From positions 1 through 64,000 of the forward strand of contig BMUX01000007.1 in assembly GCA_014650415.1 (NCBI GenBank): a stretch of DNA of 64,000 bases, given 5' to 3'. Origin of the DNA: Streptomyces spiroverticillatus (GTDB taxonomy: Bacteria; Actinomycetota; Actinomycetes; Streptomycetales; Streptomycetaceae). The notes beneath the pieces were generated by a model, which was not told the origin of the DNA, made no database searches, and saw only the letters and a list, made by a program, of their open reading frames with translations. Numbering within the stretch: position 1 is the first letter of the stretch; each line of letters opens with the position of its first letter. This document shows, in pieces, positions 24,088 to 33,264 of the stretch. Position numbers and translations under genes: made by a program.

Positions 24088-26397
24088 ATGACCGACACCA
24101 AGATCCCCCCGGCGCCCGTCCCGCAAGAGGCCGTGCGCAGGCCGGCCCGCGCCGCCTCCCGGGCGCGCCGCACGGCCCGCCGCAGGGCGCACCGGGTGCC
24201 CACCGTCCTCCAGATGGAGTCGGTGGAGTGCGGCGCGGCCAGCCTCGCCATGGTCCTGGCCCACTACGGACGCCATGTCGCGCTGGAGGAACTGCGCGCC
24301 CTGTGCGGGGTCTCCCGCGACGGCGCCAAGGCCAGCTCGCTGATCGCCGCCGCCCGCTCCTTCGGCATGGTGGCCCGCGGCTTCCAGGCCGAGGTGGACC
24401 TGCTGCGCGCCCAGACCGGACCGGTGATCATCTTCTGGGCGTTCCAGCACTTCATGGTCGTCGAGGGCATCACCACCCGGTTCGGGCGGACGCTGGTGGC
24501 CGTCAACGACCCGGCGGGCGGGCCGCGCCTGATGGAGTGGGCGGAGTTCGACTCGGGCTTCACCGGGATCATGCTCACCTTCGAACCCGGCCCCGACTTC
24601 CGCCCCGGCGGACGCCGCACCTCCACCGCAGCCGCCCTGCTCGGCCGCCGGCTGCCGTCCGGACGGGCACTGCCGCTGGTCCTGCTGGCCAGCCTGCTGC
24701 TGGTGATCCCCGGCATCATCGGGGCCGCCTACCAGCGCGTCTTCATCGACCGCGTCCTCGGCTCCGGCTCCACCGCCGCGGTGCTGCCGCTGGTGGGGGC
24801 GATGGCGGGCACCGCCCTGATGATCTTCGTCCTGACCTCGGTGCAGCAGCACTACCTGCTGCGGATGGAGATCCGCGCGGGGCTGATCGGCTCGGCGCGC
24901 TTCTTCCGCCATCTGCTGCGCCTGCCCATCGAGTTCTTCCTCCAGCGCAGGCCCGCCGAGGTCGCCAAACGGGTCGCGGGCAACGACACCGTCGCGATGA
25001 TCCTCTCCCGCGACCTCGCCGCCACCATCATCAACCTGATCCTGGTCGTCTTCTACGGCGGCCTCATGCTGCGGTACGACGTCCTGCTGGGCGGCATCGG
25101 CCTCGCCAGCGTCGCCCTCAACGTGATCGTGCTGCAACTGGTCGCCCGCTCCCGCAAGGACGCGGTCGGCGCACTGCGCACGGACCGGGGCAACCTGGTC
25201 GGCACCACCTTCGCGACCCTCTCCACCATCGAGTCGGTGAAGGCGACCGGCGCCGAACCCGACGCGTTCACCCGCTGGGCGGGCTTCCTGGCCAAGGTCA
25301 CCTCCGCACAGCAGCGCCTCGGCCAGGCCACCGCCGTACTCATCGTGATCCCGCCCCTGCTGGCCGTCGTCAACATCGGGGTGCTGCTGCTGGTGGGCGG
25401 GCTGCGGGTGATCGACGGCGCGCTGAGCGTGGGCATCCTGGTCACCTTCCAGACGCTGCTGGCGGCGCTGAGCCGTCCGGTCACCCAACTCACCAACCTG
25501 GGCAGCCGGTTGCAGGACCTGGACGCGGACCTCAAGCGCATCCACGACGTGGAGAAGTACCCGCAGGCCCGCATCTTCGACCCGCCGACGCCCCTTCCGG
25601 CCGACGGGCCGGAACGCGCACAGGAGGTGCCGGACGACGCCCCCGTCAACCGGCTCGACGGCGAACTGACCCTCCAGGACGTCACGTTCGGCTACGGGCC
25701 GCTCGCCCCGCCCGTCGTCACCGGGCTCAGTCTCACCGTCGCACCCGGCTCCCGCACCGCCGTCGTCGGCGGGTCCGGCAGCGGGAAGTCCACCGTGGGC
25801 CGCCTGCTGACCGGGCTGTACGAGCCCCGGTCCGGGCAGATCCTGCTCGGCGGGCGGCCCCGCGAGGAGATCGGCCGGACCGTGCTGGCCGCCTCCATGG
25901 CGTACGTCGACCAGGACATCGCCCTCTTCGCGGGCACCGTCCGCGACAACCTCACCCTCTGGGACGACACCGTCCCCGACGAGGTCGTCCTGGAAGCACT
26001 GCGCGACGCGGCGGTCTTCGACGAGGTCATGTCCCGCCCCGGCGGCCTCAACGCCACCGTCTGGGAGCACGGCGGCAACTTCAGCGGCGGCCAGCGCCAA
26101 CGCCTGGAACTGGCAAGGGCGTTGGCCGCCCGCCCCACCCTGCTGGTCCTCGACGAGGCGACCAGCGCCCTGGACCCCGCCACCGAACGGACCGTGATGG
26201 ACAATCTGCGCCGCCGCGGCTGCGCCTGCCTGATCATCGCCCACCGGCTGTCCTCGGTGCGCGACGCCGACGAGATCGTCGTCCTCGACCAGGGCCGGGT
26301 CGCCGAACGCGGCACCCACGACGCCCTCGTCGCCGCCGGCGGCAACTACGCGGCCCTCTTCGAGTCCAGCGCGGCGGGGGAGCGTGACGCCCTGTGA
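24088..26397 (+). CDS. NHLM peptidase-containing ABC transporter (ABC1)
   Basis: 769 residues. N-terminal C39 peptidase with Gln42 and catalytic Cys48 in VLQMESVECGAASLAMVL, the His in FQHFMVVEG and the Asp in VAVNDPAGG. Six-helix membrane domain (about 195-470). Nucleotide-binding domain with Walker A VGGSGSGKST, signature FSGGQRQR and Walker B LLVLDEATS. It should cut the precursor after the Ala-Ala-Gly motif and export the core. Its stop overlaps the GTG of ABC2 (GTGA), so the two half-transporters are coupled and probably work as a heterodimer. Confidence 0.95.
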   Translation: MTDTKIPPAPVPQEAVRRPARAASRARRTARRRAHRVPTVLQMESVECGAASLAMVLAHYGRHVALEELRALCGVSRDGAKASSLIAAARSFGMVARGFQAEVDLLRAQTGPVIIFWAFQHFMVVEGITTRFGRTLVAVNDPAGGPRLMEWAEFDSGFTGIMLTFEPGPDFRPGGRRTSTAAALLGRRLPSGRALPLVLLASLLLVIPGIIGAAYQRVFIDRVLGSGSTAAVLPLVGAMAGTALMIFVLTSVQQHYLLRMEIRAGLIGSARFFRHLLRLPIEFFLQRRPAEVAKRVAGNDTVAMILSRDLAATIINLILVVFYGGLMLRYDVLLGGIGLASVALNVIVLQLVARSRKDAVGALRTDRGNLVGTTFATLSTIESVKATGAEPDAFTRWAGFLAKVTSAQQRLGQATAVLIVIPPLLAVVNIGVLLLVGGLRVIDGALSVGILVTFQTLLAALSRPVTQLTNLGSRLQDLDADLKRIHDVEKYPQARIFDPPTPLPADGPERAQEVPDDAPVNRLDGELTLQDVTFGYGPLAPPVVTGLSLTVAPGSRTAVVGGSGSGKSTVGRLLTGLYEPRSGQILLGGRPREEIGRTVLAASMAYVDQDIALFAGTVRDNLTLWDDTVPDEVVLEALRDAAVFDEVMSRPGGLNATVWEHGGNFSGGQRQRLELARALAARPTLLVLDEATSALDPATERTVMDNLRRRGCACLIIAHRLSSVRDADEIVVLDQGRVAERGTHDALVAAGGNYAALFESSAAGERDAL

Positions 26398-29369
26398 ACA
26401 CCCCTGCCGGTGAAGCCACTTCGGCCGACGTCCCGAACACCCCCGCCGACGAAGCCGTTTCCGCCCGCACCCTCTGCCTGGACGACCCCGAGCAGCTCCT
26501 CTACGTCGAATCAGGAGCCGCCGACCTCTTCGCCGTCGACCGCGGCAGCGACACCGAACGCGCCGGACGACGCTACTTCCTGTGCCGGGCCGAAGCCGGT
26601 TCCCTGATGCTCTGCGGAGCCCCCGGCGAACGGCGGCACACCGTCGTCGCCCGCCCCGTGCTCGACGCCCGGCTCACCCGGCTGCCCGTCGAGGTGCTGG
26701 ACGACATCCGCGCCGGACGGGCCACCCTCCCGCAGCCCGCCGGGGCACTGGACCACGCCCGCCTCCTCGACGGCCTCACCGCCGGACTCACCACGCTCGC
26801 CGAAGCCTTCCCCGGTGCCCTGCCGCCGCGCCAGTTCACATCGCTCAGCCCCTCGGGCGCCACCGAGCTGGCGGAGCGCGACGTCACACGGTCCGTCGAC
26901 GGGCTGCGGTTCGTCCGCGTGGAGTCCGGGCAGCTCGACCTCGGCGACCCGGCGGCCGAGGACGAGGGCCCCGGCCACGAACCCGCACTGGAACCCGCGG
27001 GCCCGGGCGCCGTGCTCTGCCTCACCGAACGCGACTGGCTGCGCGCCCGCACCCCGGTCCGCCTCACCAGCGGCTCCCTCCTCGACGTGTACCGGCAGGG
27101 CCGCCTCGTCGCCGTGCTCACCGAGCACGCCACCCGGCTGCGCGCCACCTTCGACCACCGCATCGAGGTGCTCCGCAGGCGCGAACGCGCCGAACTCGCC
27201 GTGCGCGCAGCCAAGGACGACGCCGTCCTGTCCACCACCGTGCGCAGCTTCGACGCCGTACTCCACGACACCGAGGCCCGTGTCCGTCTCGCCGACGTCG
27301 CCGCCGATCCGCCGCTGCTCGCCGCCGTGCGGCTGGTCGCCTCCCGGCAGGGCTTCTCCGTACGGCCGCCCGTGCGCGGCAGCGGCCGGCGCAGGTCCGA
27401 GGGCGACGACCTGCGCGCCATCGCCCTCGCCTCCGGGGTGCGCACCCGCACCGTACGGCTGGACGGCCGCTGGTGGGCGACCGACCTCGGCCCGATGGTC
27501 GGCTACCGCACGGCGGGCCGCCCCGTCGCACTGCTGCCGCTGGGGCGCGGATACGTCATGGTCGACGACGGCCGCCTCACCCCCGTCACCGACAAGTCGG
27601 CGGCCCTCCTGCGCAACCAGGCCGTCGTCCTCTACCGCCCGCTCCCCGAGACCGTCCACGACGTCCCCAGCCTGCTGCGCTTCGGGCTCTCGCCGTCCCT
27701 CGGACACGGCCGGGACCTGACCCGGTTCGCCGTGACCGCCCTGCTGGTCGCCGTGATCGGCCTGGTCATCCCGGTGATGACGGGCAAGGTGCTGGGCGAC
27801 TTCGTCACCGCCGCACAGCGCGACCTCGTCGTTCAGGGCGCGCTGGTCGTGATGGCCTCGGGGCTGGTCACCGCCGCGCTCTCCGTCGTGCAGAACCTCG
27901 CCGTCCTGCGTATGGAGAGCCGGGCGGGCGCCGCCATGCAGGCCGGACTCTGGAACCGGCTGCTGTCCCTGCCCGCCGCCTTCTTCACCCGCTACTCCAC
28001 CGGCGAACTCGGCACCACCGTCCTCGGCGTCACCGCCGCCCAGGAACTCCTCTCCGGCATGCTCACCACCGCCGTCCTCGCCCTGATGACCGGCCTCGCC
28101 AACCTGGCCCTGGTCTTCGCCTACGACGTCCGCCTGGCCCTGCTCGCCGTCGCCCTCACCGGCACCGGCGTCCTGGTCGCCGCCGTCGCCGGACGCCTCC
28201 AACTCCGCTGGGCCCGCCGCGAGTACAAACACGAACAGGCCATGTCCGCCATGGTCTTCCAGCTCCTCACCGCCATGCCCAAACTGCGCGTCGCCGCCGC
28301 CGAGGAGCGGGCCTTCGCCGAATGGACCCGGCTCGCCGCCCAGGGCCACACCCTCTCCGCGAGGGTGCGCCGCATCCAGAACGCGGTCACCACCTTCAAC
28401 GCGGGCTTCCCGCTGGTGTGTTCGGCGATCGTCTTCGCCGTGACGGCGGGCGCGCTGCACGGACAGGTGCCGCTCGCCACCTTCCTGCCGTTCTACGCCG
28501 CCTTCAACCTGCTGCTCTCGGCGGGCCTCCAGTTCACCGCGGCCGCCGTCACCGCCGTCGGAACCGTACCGATGCTGGAGAAGCTCGCCCCGATCCTTGA
28601 GGCCGAACCGGAGAACGACGGCACCAAGGCCGACCCCGGCGACCTCTCCGGCCGGGTCGCGGTCTCCCACCTGTCCTTCCGGTACGGGCAGGACGGCCCG
28701 CTCGTCCTCGACGACGTCAGCCTCAGCGTCCAGCCCGGAGAGTTCATCGCCGTCGTCGGCGCCTCCGGCAGCGGCAAGTCCACCCTGCTGCGGCTGCTCC
28801 TCGGCTTCGAGACCCCGCTCTCGGGCAGTGTCCTGTACGACGGCCAGGACCTCGCCGAACTCGACATCTCGGCGGTGCGCCGCCAGTGCGGAGTCGTCCT
28901 GCAGAACGGGGCGCTCCAGCCCGGCGGCATCCAGGCCAACATCGTCGGCTCCGCCGGACACACCCTCGACGACGCCTGGGCGGCCGCCGAGATGGCGGGC
29001 CTCGCCGACGACATCCGGGCGATGCCGATGGGCATGGACACCGTACTGTCCGAAGGCACCAACACCCTCTCCGGCGGACAGCGCCAACGCCTCATGATCG
29101 CAAGGGCGTTGGTGGCCCGCCCCCGCCTCGTCTTCTTCGACGAGGCGACCAGCGCCCTCGACAACCCCACCCAGAGCCTCGTCGCCGAGTCCACCCGCCG
29201 CCTCAACGCCACCCGGCTGGTCATCGCCCACCGGCTCTCCACCGTGATCGACGCGGACCGCATCGTCGTCATGGAGGGCGGAAGGATCGTCCAGCAGGGT
29301 ACGTACGAGCAGCTGCTCGCCGAGGTCGAAGGGCCCTTCGCCCGGATGGCGAGCCCTCAACTGACCTGA
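26394..29369 (+). CDS. NHLM ABC transporter permease/ATPase (ABC2)
   Basis: 991 residues from GTG 26394. The long N-terminal region (1 to about 435) has no peptidase catalytic residues and is the accessory domain typical of the second NHLM ABC protein. Then six membrane segments (about 440-715) and a nucleotide-binding domain with Walker A VGASGSGKST, signature LSGGQRQR, Walker B LVFFDEATSALD and the His switch IAHRLST. Partner of the peptidase ABC protein in secretion of the modified peptide. It is the last large gene of the cluster. Confidence 0.94.
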   Translation: MNTPAGEATSADVPNTPADEAVSARTLCLDDPEQLLYVESGAADLFAVDRGSDTERAGRRYFLCRAEAGSLMLCGAPGERRHTVVARPVLDARLTRLPVEVLDDIRAGRATLPQPAGALDHARLLDGLTAGLTTLAEAFPGALPPRQFTSLSPSGATELAERDVTRSVDGLRFVRVESGQLDLGDPAAEDEGPGHEPALEPAGPGAVLCLTERDWLRARTPVRLTSGSLLDVYRQGRLVAVLTEHATRLRATFDHRIEVLRRRERAELAVRAAKDDAVLSTTVRSFDAVLHDTEARVRLADVAADPPLLAAVRLVASRQGFSVRPPVRGSGRRRSEGDDLRAIALASGVRTRTVRLDGRWWATDLGPMVGYRTAGRPVALLPLGRGYVMVDDGRLTPVTDKSAALLRNQAVVLYRPLPETVHDVPSLLRFGLSPSLGHGRDLTRFAVTALLVAVIGLVIPVMTGKVLGDFVTAAQRDLVVQGALVVMASGLVTAALSVVQNLAVLRMESRAGAAMQAGLWNRLLSLPAAFFTRYSTGELGTTVLGVTAAQELLSGMLTTAVLALMTGLANLALVFAYDVRLALLAVALTGTGVLVAAVAGRLQLRWARREYKHEQAMSAMVFQLLTAMPKLRVAAAEERAFAEWTRLAAQGHTLSARVRRIQNAVTTFNAGFPLVCSAIVFAVTAGALHGQVPLATFLPFYAAFNLLLSAGLQFTAAAVTAVGTVPMLEKLAPILEAEPENDGTKADPGDLSGRVAVSHLSFRYGQDGPLVLDDVSLSVQPGEFIAVVGASGSGKSTLLRLLLGFETPLSGSVLYDGQDLAELDISAVRRQCGVVLQNGALQPGGIQANIVGSAGHTLDDAWAAAEMAGLADDIRAMPMGMDTVLSEGTNTLSGGQRQRLMIARALVARPRLVFFDEATSALDNPTQSLVAESTRRLNATRLVIAHRLSTVIDADRIVVMEGGRIVQQGTYEQLLAEVEGPFARMASPQLT

Positions 29370-29531
29370 TCACAGGGCTCCTTGACGCGATTCCCGTGCA
29401 CAGGGCAAGGAGTTCGCAAAGTGGAGCGCACCCCACCGGACCCGGTGCCATGATCACCCGAGTTTCACCACCCCCGCACGCCGCACGTGGCGCCCGCACG
29501 GCGGACCGCCACAGGAACAAGAGGACCCGCC

Positions 29532-29717
29532 ATGAGCCAGCGACCGCAGACCGCAGCCACCAACCCCAACGTGATCCTGCCCGTCCTCTACGCCCTGATC
29601 GTCGTCGTTGTCGCCTCGCTCGCCAGCGGTACGGTCACGGCGATAGTCGCCGTGGTGGGCGCCGTGCTGCTGGGCCTGTACTTCGCGTTCGGCCGCAAGG
29701 GCCGCACCCGCAACTGA
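29532..29717 (+). CDS. 61-residue membrane protein, right cluster edge
   Basis: MSQRPQTAATNPNVILPVLY, then two hydrophobic segments (about 14-33 and 35-52) and a basic tail GRKGRTRN. Starts at ATG 29532 after GAGG; 162 bp separate it from ABC2, so it may have its own promoter. No family recognised. The length and the polar N-terminus, two helices, Arg-rich C-terminus layout match the protein at the opposite edge (3763-3948). Candidate immunity protein for the peptide, by position and size only. Confidence 0.6.
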   Translation: MSQRPQTAATNPNVILPVLYALIVVVVASLASGTVTAIVAVVGAVLLGLYFAFGRKGRTRN

Positions 29718-29726
29718 CGTACGGGC

Positions 29727-29753
29727 GGGGCCCGTTCGGGGAGAGCGGGCCCC
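29727..29753. terminator. Terminator hairpin at right cluster edge
   Basis: Perfect 8-bp stem GGGGCCCG/CGGGCCCC (29727-29734 with 29746-29753) with an 11-nt loop and TTG after it, between the convergent small membrane protein and the antiporter. It is a natural right border of the cluster transcript. Confidence 0.75.
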
Positions 29754-29765
29754 TTGTCGGTGTGC

Positions 29766-31046
29766 TCAGTGCGCCGGTACGGTCCGCCCGTCGACGGGAC
29801 CGGCCCGGCCCGCCGTGCGGTTCACCAGCCCGAGCAGCGGTCCGGTCGCCGCCGTGGTGGCCAGCGCCATCACCACCAGCGCCAGCATCAGCGGGGCGGA
29901 CAGGATGCCCGCCCGGTACCCGGCCTGGAGCACGATCAGCTCGGTCAGCCCCCGGGTGTTCATCAGCGCCCCCACCCGCATCGCCTCCGCCGGCCCGAGA
30001 CCGCCGCGCCGCGCACCGACGTACCCGCCGACCAGCTTGCCCGCGAGACCCAGCACCAGCGTGGCGGTGATCAGCGTCCACGAGGTCGCGGCGAACGCCT
30101 TGGTCAGCACGGACACCCCGGTCACCACGAAGAACACCGGCGTCAGCACCAGCCCCCACCGGGACACCCGCGCCACCGCACCCTCCCACGGCCCCGGCTC
30201 CTCACGCGGCACGCCCAGCCCGATCAGAGCCGCCCCGACCACGGCGGTCAGACCGAGCCGTTCGGTCTCCAGTGCGGTCGCCAGCGTGACCGCCCCGATC
30301 AGCAGGGCCGCACCCCACGGGCGGCGCGCGAAGTACCTCCGTACCGCCTCCGCCCGCAGCACCCACCGCAGCGCCAGCGCGACCACCGCCGCGAACAGCA
30401 GCGCCTGCCCCGCCCCCACCAGCCCGGACGCCGACCCCGTGCCCAGCCCGACGGCGACCGTCAGCAGCACCCAGCCGACCCCGTCGATGACGATCGCCGC
30501 ACCCAGCGCGAGACTCCCTGCGGTCGTGTCCGTCATGCCCCGGTCGACGAGGATCCGCGACAGCACCGGCACCGCCGTGATCGACATCGCCACGGCCACC
30601 ATCAGCACGAACGCCGGAAGCGGCGCCGTGCCCCGCACCGCCGGGTCCCCGCCCGCCTCGACCACGGCGACCAGCAGCAGCCCCGCCGCCAGCGGCAGCA
30701 CCAGCGCCCAAGCGGCCAGGACCGGCAGCGCCCGCCGGGAGGACCGCGCCCCGCCGCTCGAACGGAGCCGGTGCGTCATCCCCACCAGGAAAAGCACCAG
30801 CCCCGCCTCCCCGACGACCTTGAGGTTCGCCAGCACCGGACCGGGCAGCACCGCCCCGAACACCTCCGCACCCAGCAGCGCCAGCAGCACCGGCCCCACC
30901 ACCAGCCCCGCCGTCACCTCCCCGACGACCTCCGGCAGCCGCACCCACCGGGCCGCACCCCGCCCGGCCACGGCCAGCAGGACCACTGCCGCGAGGGCGG
31001 CCCCGGTGTGGAGGAGCTGCGCCGGGGACAGACCGTTAAGTTCCAT
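29766..31046 (-). CDS. CPA2-type cation/proton antiporter
   Basis: 426 residues with about 12 membrane segments. N-terminal LPEVVGEVTAGLVVGPVLLA and the later AAIVIDGVGWVLLTVAV carry the pattern of Na+/H+ exchangers (PF00999), including the buried Asp in the second. GALMNTRGLTELIVLQAGYR near the C-terminus is also typical of the family. ATG 31046 was chosen because AAGGAAGG sits about 10 bp upstream; longer in-frame starts add a non-hydrophobic tail. Functions in ion and pH homeostasis; some relatives are antibiotic-cluster efflux proteins, so a link to the RiPP cluster cannot be excluded although a terminator separates them. Confidence 0.9.
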   Translation of the reverse strand: MELNGLSPAQLLHTGAALAAVVLLAVAGRGAARWVRLPEVVGEVTAGLVVGPVLLALLGAEVFGAVLPGPVLANLKVVGEAGLVLFLVGMTHRLRSSGGARSSRRALPVLAAWALVLPLAAGLLLVAVVEAGGDPAVRGTAPLPAFVLMVAVAMSITAVPVLSRILVDRGMTDTTAGSLALGAAIVIDGVGWVLLTVAVGLGTGSASGLVGAGQALLFAAVVALALRWVLRAEAVRRYFARRPWGAALLIGAVTLATALETERLGLTAVVGAALIGLGVPREEPGPWEGAVARVSRWGLVLTPVFFVVTGVSVLTKAFAATSWTLITATLVLGLAGKLVGGYVGARRGGLGPAEAMRVGALMNTRGLTELIVLQAGYRAGILSAPLMLALVVMALATTAATGPLLGLVNRTAGRAGPVDGRTVPAH

Positions 31047-31260
31047 GTGCCGAACCCTTCCTTCCCTGTCAGGTTCATGAGATGTCCGGAAGGTTAGGGT
31101 CGGCGGCCCGCCACGCCGGTACGTCAACGCGTCCCGACCGCTACGCAAGTCCTGATTTACGTATCACCTGCGACAGGCAACGGCGCGTCAGCAAATTACA
31201 GACCGTGAACGCTGCAAGGATCTCCGGGCGCCCGCCCCGCAGTGCGGGCGAACCCGAGAT

Positions 31261-31279
31261 CCCCTGAACGGGTCAGGGG
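31261..31279 (+). other. Hairpin in the 5' leader of the anchor-A protein gene
   Basis: CCCCTGA/TCAGGGG stem (31261-31267 with 31273-31279) with a 5-nt loop ends 9 bp before the GAGGGA ribosome binding site of the 31303 gene. The 256-bp gap (31047-31302) also holds one TACGTA (31158-31163). The hairpin could be an mRNA stability or translation control element; no known riboswitch was recognised. Confidence 0.4.
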
Positions 31280-31302
31280 GCGCGACCGAGGGACAGTGAA
31301 AA

Positions 31303-33120
31303 GTGCGCACAGTACCTGCTAGAAGCGGTTCCCGAGCGTTCCGCACGACAGGAGTCGTCCGGCTGGCCGCAGGAGTCGCCTGGCTGACGGCCGGAGCCGT
31401 CCTCCTCCCCGCAGCAGCACAGGCAAACCCCGCACCTGCGAACACCGCCGTCCGGGCCGATCCGCTTCCCGGCGGACTGGGACCCTGCGTACCCGGCTCC
31501 TGCCCCGACCCCTTCCCGCCCATCAACAACGGAGCCATCGCCGGATACGACAACGGCATCAACGTCTTCGCGGGCGGCGACTTCCGCGTGCGGGGCAAGG
31601 CCGCCGAGGCGGAGGGGCGGGTCGTCGTCCTGGGCTCGTTCGACATCAACAAGTCGCCCGAAGGCAGCCAGATCTACAACGTGGGCGTCGCGGGCGTCGG
31701 CTCCCGCGTCGCCCCGCCCGTCGGCTCCGACTACCTCGCAACCGGCGGCTCCGTCACCATCGCCGCAGGCCAGCGCCTCGTCGCCGAGGACGGCGTGGTG
31801 CGCCACGCGGGCCCCGCCACCGGCACCATCATCGGCACCAGCACCCTCGACCCGGCCACCGCCACCCCCTACCTGGCGCTGCGCCAGCAGCTCACCGAGG
31901 CCAGCCAGTGCTACGCCGACGGCGACACCGGCCTGCGCCCCGCCACCGGCACCTCCGTCAACGAGGGCGGCCAGACCGTCTTCACCGGCGACGGCACCTC
32001 CGCCCTCCAGGTCTTCAACGCCGACTTCGACCTCGCCTCGCCCAGCGGCGGCCAGCAGGGCGTCGAGTTCCGGGGCATCCCCGCCGGGGCGACCGTCCTG
32101 GTCAACGTCCTCGGCACCAAGCGCACCATCAACACCTACAGCGGCACCCTCGACGACAACGACCCCCTCAACAAGCTCCGCAACCGCCTCCTGTGGAACT
32201 TCCCCGACGCCACCACCGTCGATCTCAAGGGCACCGGCCAGTTCCAGGGCAGCATCCTCATCGGCAACCAGGCCTCCGAGACCGACGTGACCCTGCCCGG
32301 CGTCAACGGCCGCTTCTTCACCACCGGCTCCATCACCCACCAGAGCGCCGCCGGCGGCGGAGGCGGCCAGGAGTTCCACGCCTACCCCTTCGACGGCGAC
32401 CTGCCCTCCTGCGGCAAGCCGCTGCCCAAGGAGGGCGAGCTCAAGGTCGTCAAGGTGGACGACGCCACCGGCGCCCCGCTGCCCGGCGCGGTCTTCCAGC
32501 TGTGGCGCGAGGCCAACGACATCCCCGGCCTGCAGACCTCCGGCGTGCGCCCCGACCGCCGCCGCGGCCAGCCGTGCACCACCGACGCACAGGGCGTCTG
32601 CCGTGCCACGGTCCGGGCGGGCTACTCCTTCTACTGGCAGGAGACCAAGGCCCCGGCCGGGTACGACTTGCCCAAGCCCAATGTGGTCGGCCCGCTGGCG
32701 CTGCCCGAGGCCAAGCGCCTCCAGGGCGTCACCGTGACCGTCCGCAACAAGAAGACCCCGGTCGTCCCCGACGTCAAGGGCAGCCTGCACGTCCGCAAGG
32801 TCGACTCCCGCACCGGACGCGGCCTGCCCCACGCCGTCGTCGAGCTGTGGCGCGAGACCAACGGCGTCCCCGGCCTCCAGACCACCGGCCGCGCCGACAC
32901 CCGCACCGGCAGTGGCTGCGCCACCGACGAGCGGGGCCGCTGCGACTTCGACAACCTGAAGCTCGGTTCGTACTACGTCCGCGAGACCGCCGCCCCCGAC
33001 GGCTACCGCCTGCCGCGCAACCCGGTCTCGGGCCCGCACACCCTCACCAAGGGCAACGCCGCGCAGGGCATCACCGTACGGATGACGAACGAGGAGAAGC
33101 GCGACAAGCCCAAGAAGTAG
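31303..33120 (+). CDS. Secreted choice-of-anchor-A protein with two SpaA-like domains
   Basis: 605 residues from GTG 31303. A Sec signal peptide (basic start, hydrophobic AAGVAWLTAGAVLLPAAAQA, cleavage near residue 42). Residues about 75-365 form a choice-of-anchor-A domain (NNGAIAGYDNGINVFAGGDF start). Two SpaA/CnaB-type beta-sandwich repeats follow (about 380-490 and 495-600), each with the ending YxxETxAPxGY that holds the Glu of the isopeptide site. Surface proteins of this type usually end in LPxTG; here the end is NEEKRDKPKK with no sorting motif or C-terminal helix, so it is probably released or held non-covalently. A 17-bp piece of the tail is repeated just after the stop (33127-33143). 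Confidence 0.85.
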   Translation: MRTVPARSGSRAFRTTGVVRLAAGVAWLTAGAVLLPAAAQANPAPANTAVRADPLPGGLGPCVPGSCPDPFPPINNGAIAGYDNGINVFAGGDFRVRGKAAEAEGRVVVLGSFDINKSPEGSQIYNVGVAGVGSRVAPPVGSDYLATGGSVTIAAGQRLVAEDGVVRHAGPATGTIIGTSTLDPATATPYLALRQQLTEASQCYADGDTGLRPATGTSVNEGGQTVFTGDGTSALQVFNADFDLASPSGGQQGVEFRGIPAGATVLVNVLGTKRTINTYSGTLDDNDPLNKLRNRLLWNFPDATTVDLKGTGQFQGSILIGNQASETDVTLPGVNGRFFTTGSITHQSAAGGGGGQEFHAYPFDGDLPSCGKPLPKEGELKVVKVDDATGAPLPGAVFQLWREANDIPGLQTSGVRPDRRRGQPCTTDAQGVCRATVRAGYSFYWQETKAPAGYDLPKPNVVGPLALPEAKRLQGVTVTVRNKKTPVVPDVKGSLHVRKVDSRTGRGLPHAVVELWRETNGVPGLQTTGRADTRTGSGCATDERGRCDFDNLKLGSYYVRETAAPDGYRLPRNPVSGPHTLTKGNAAQGITVRMTNEEKRDKPKK

Positions 33121-33158
33121 CACCGGGCGACAAGCCCAAGAAGGAGCACAGGGCACAC

Positions 33159-33202
33159 GGGCCACGGCAGCACCCGGGCGGTTCACGGGGCTGCCGTGGC
33201 CC
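33159..33202 (+). terminator. Terminator after the anchor-A protein gene
   Basis: Perfect 12-bp stem (33159-33170 with 33191-33202, extendable by one pair) with an about 18-nt loop, 39 bp after the stop at 33120. Confidence 0.75.
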
Positions 33203-33264
33203 CGCCATGCGGCTGACGCCCCGCCTTCCCGGGGGCTTCACCTCCGTATTCGCACCATCGCAAA

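Noticed and set aside
23041..29360. Very long minus-strand open frames (over 900 codons) opposite the NHLM genes
   Set aside because: The plus-strand frames carry complete peptidase, membrane and ATPase motifs; the opposite frames show none and have shadow composition.
31047..31302. Riboswitch upstream of the anchor-A protein gene
   Set aside because: A hairpin is present, but none of the conserved cores I know (for example the ydaO type) could be matched.
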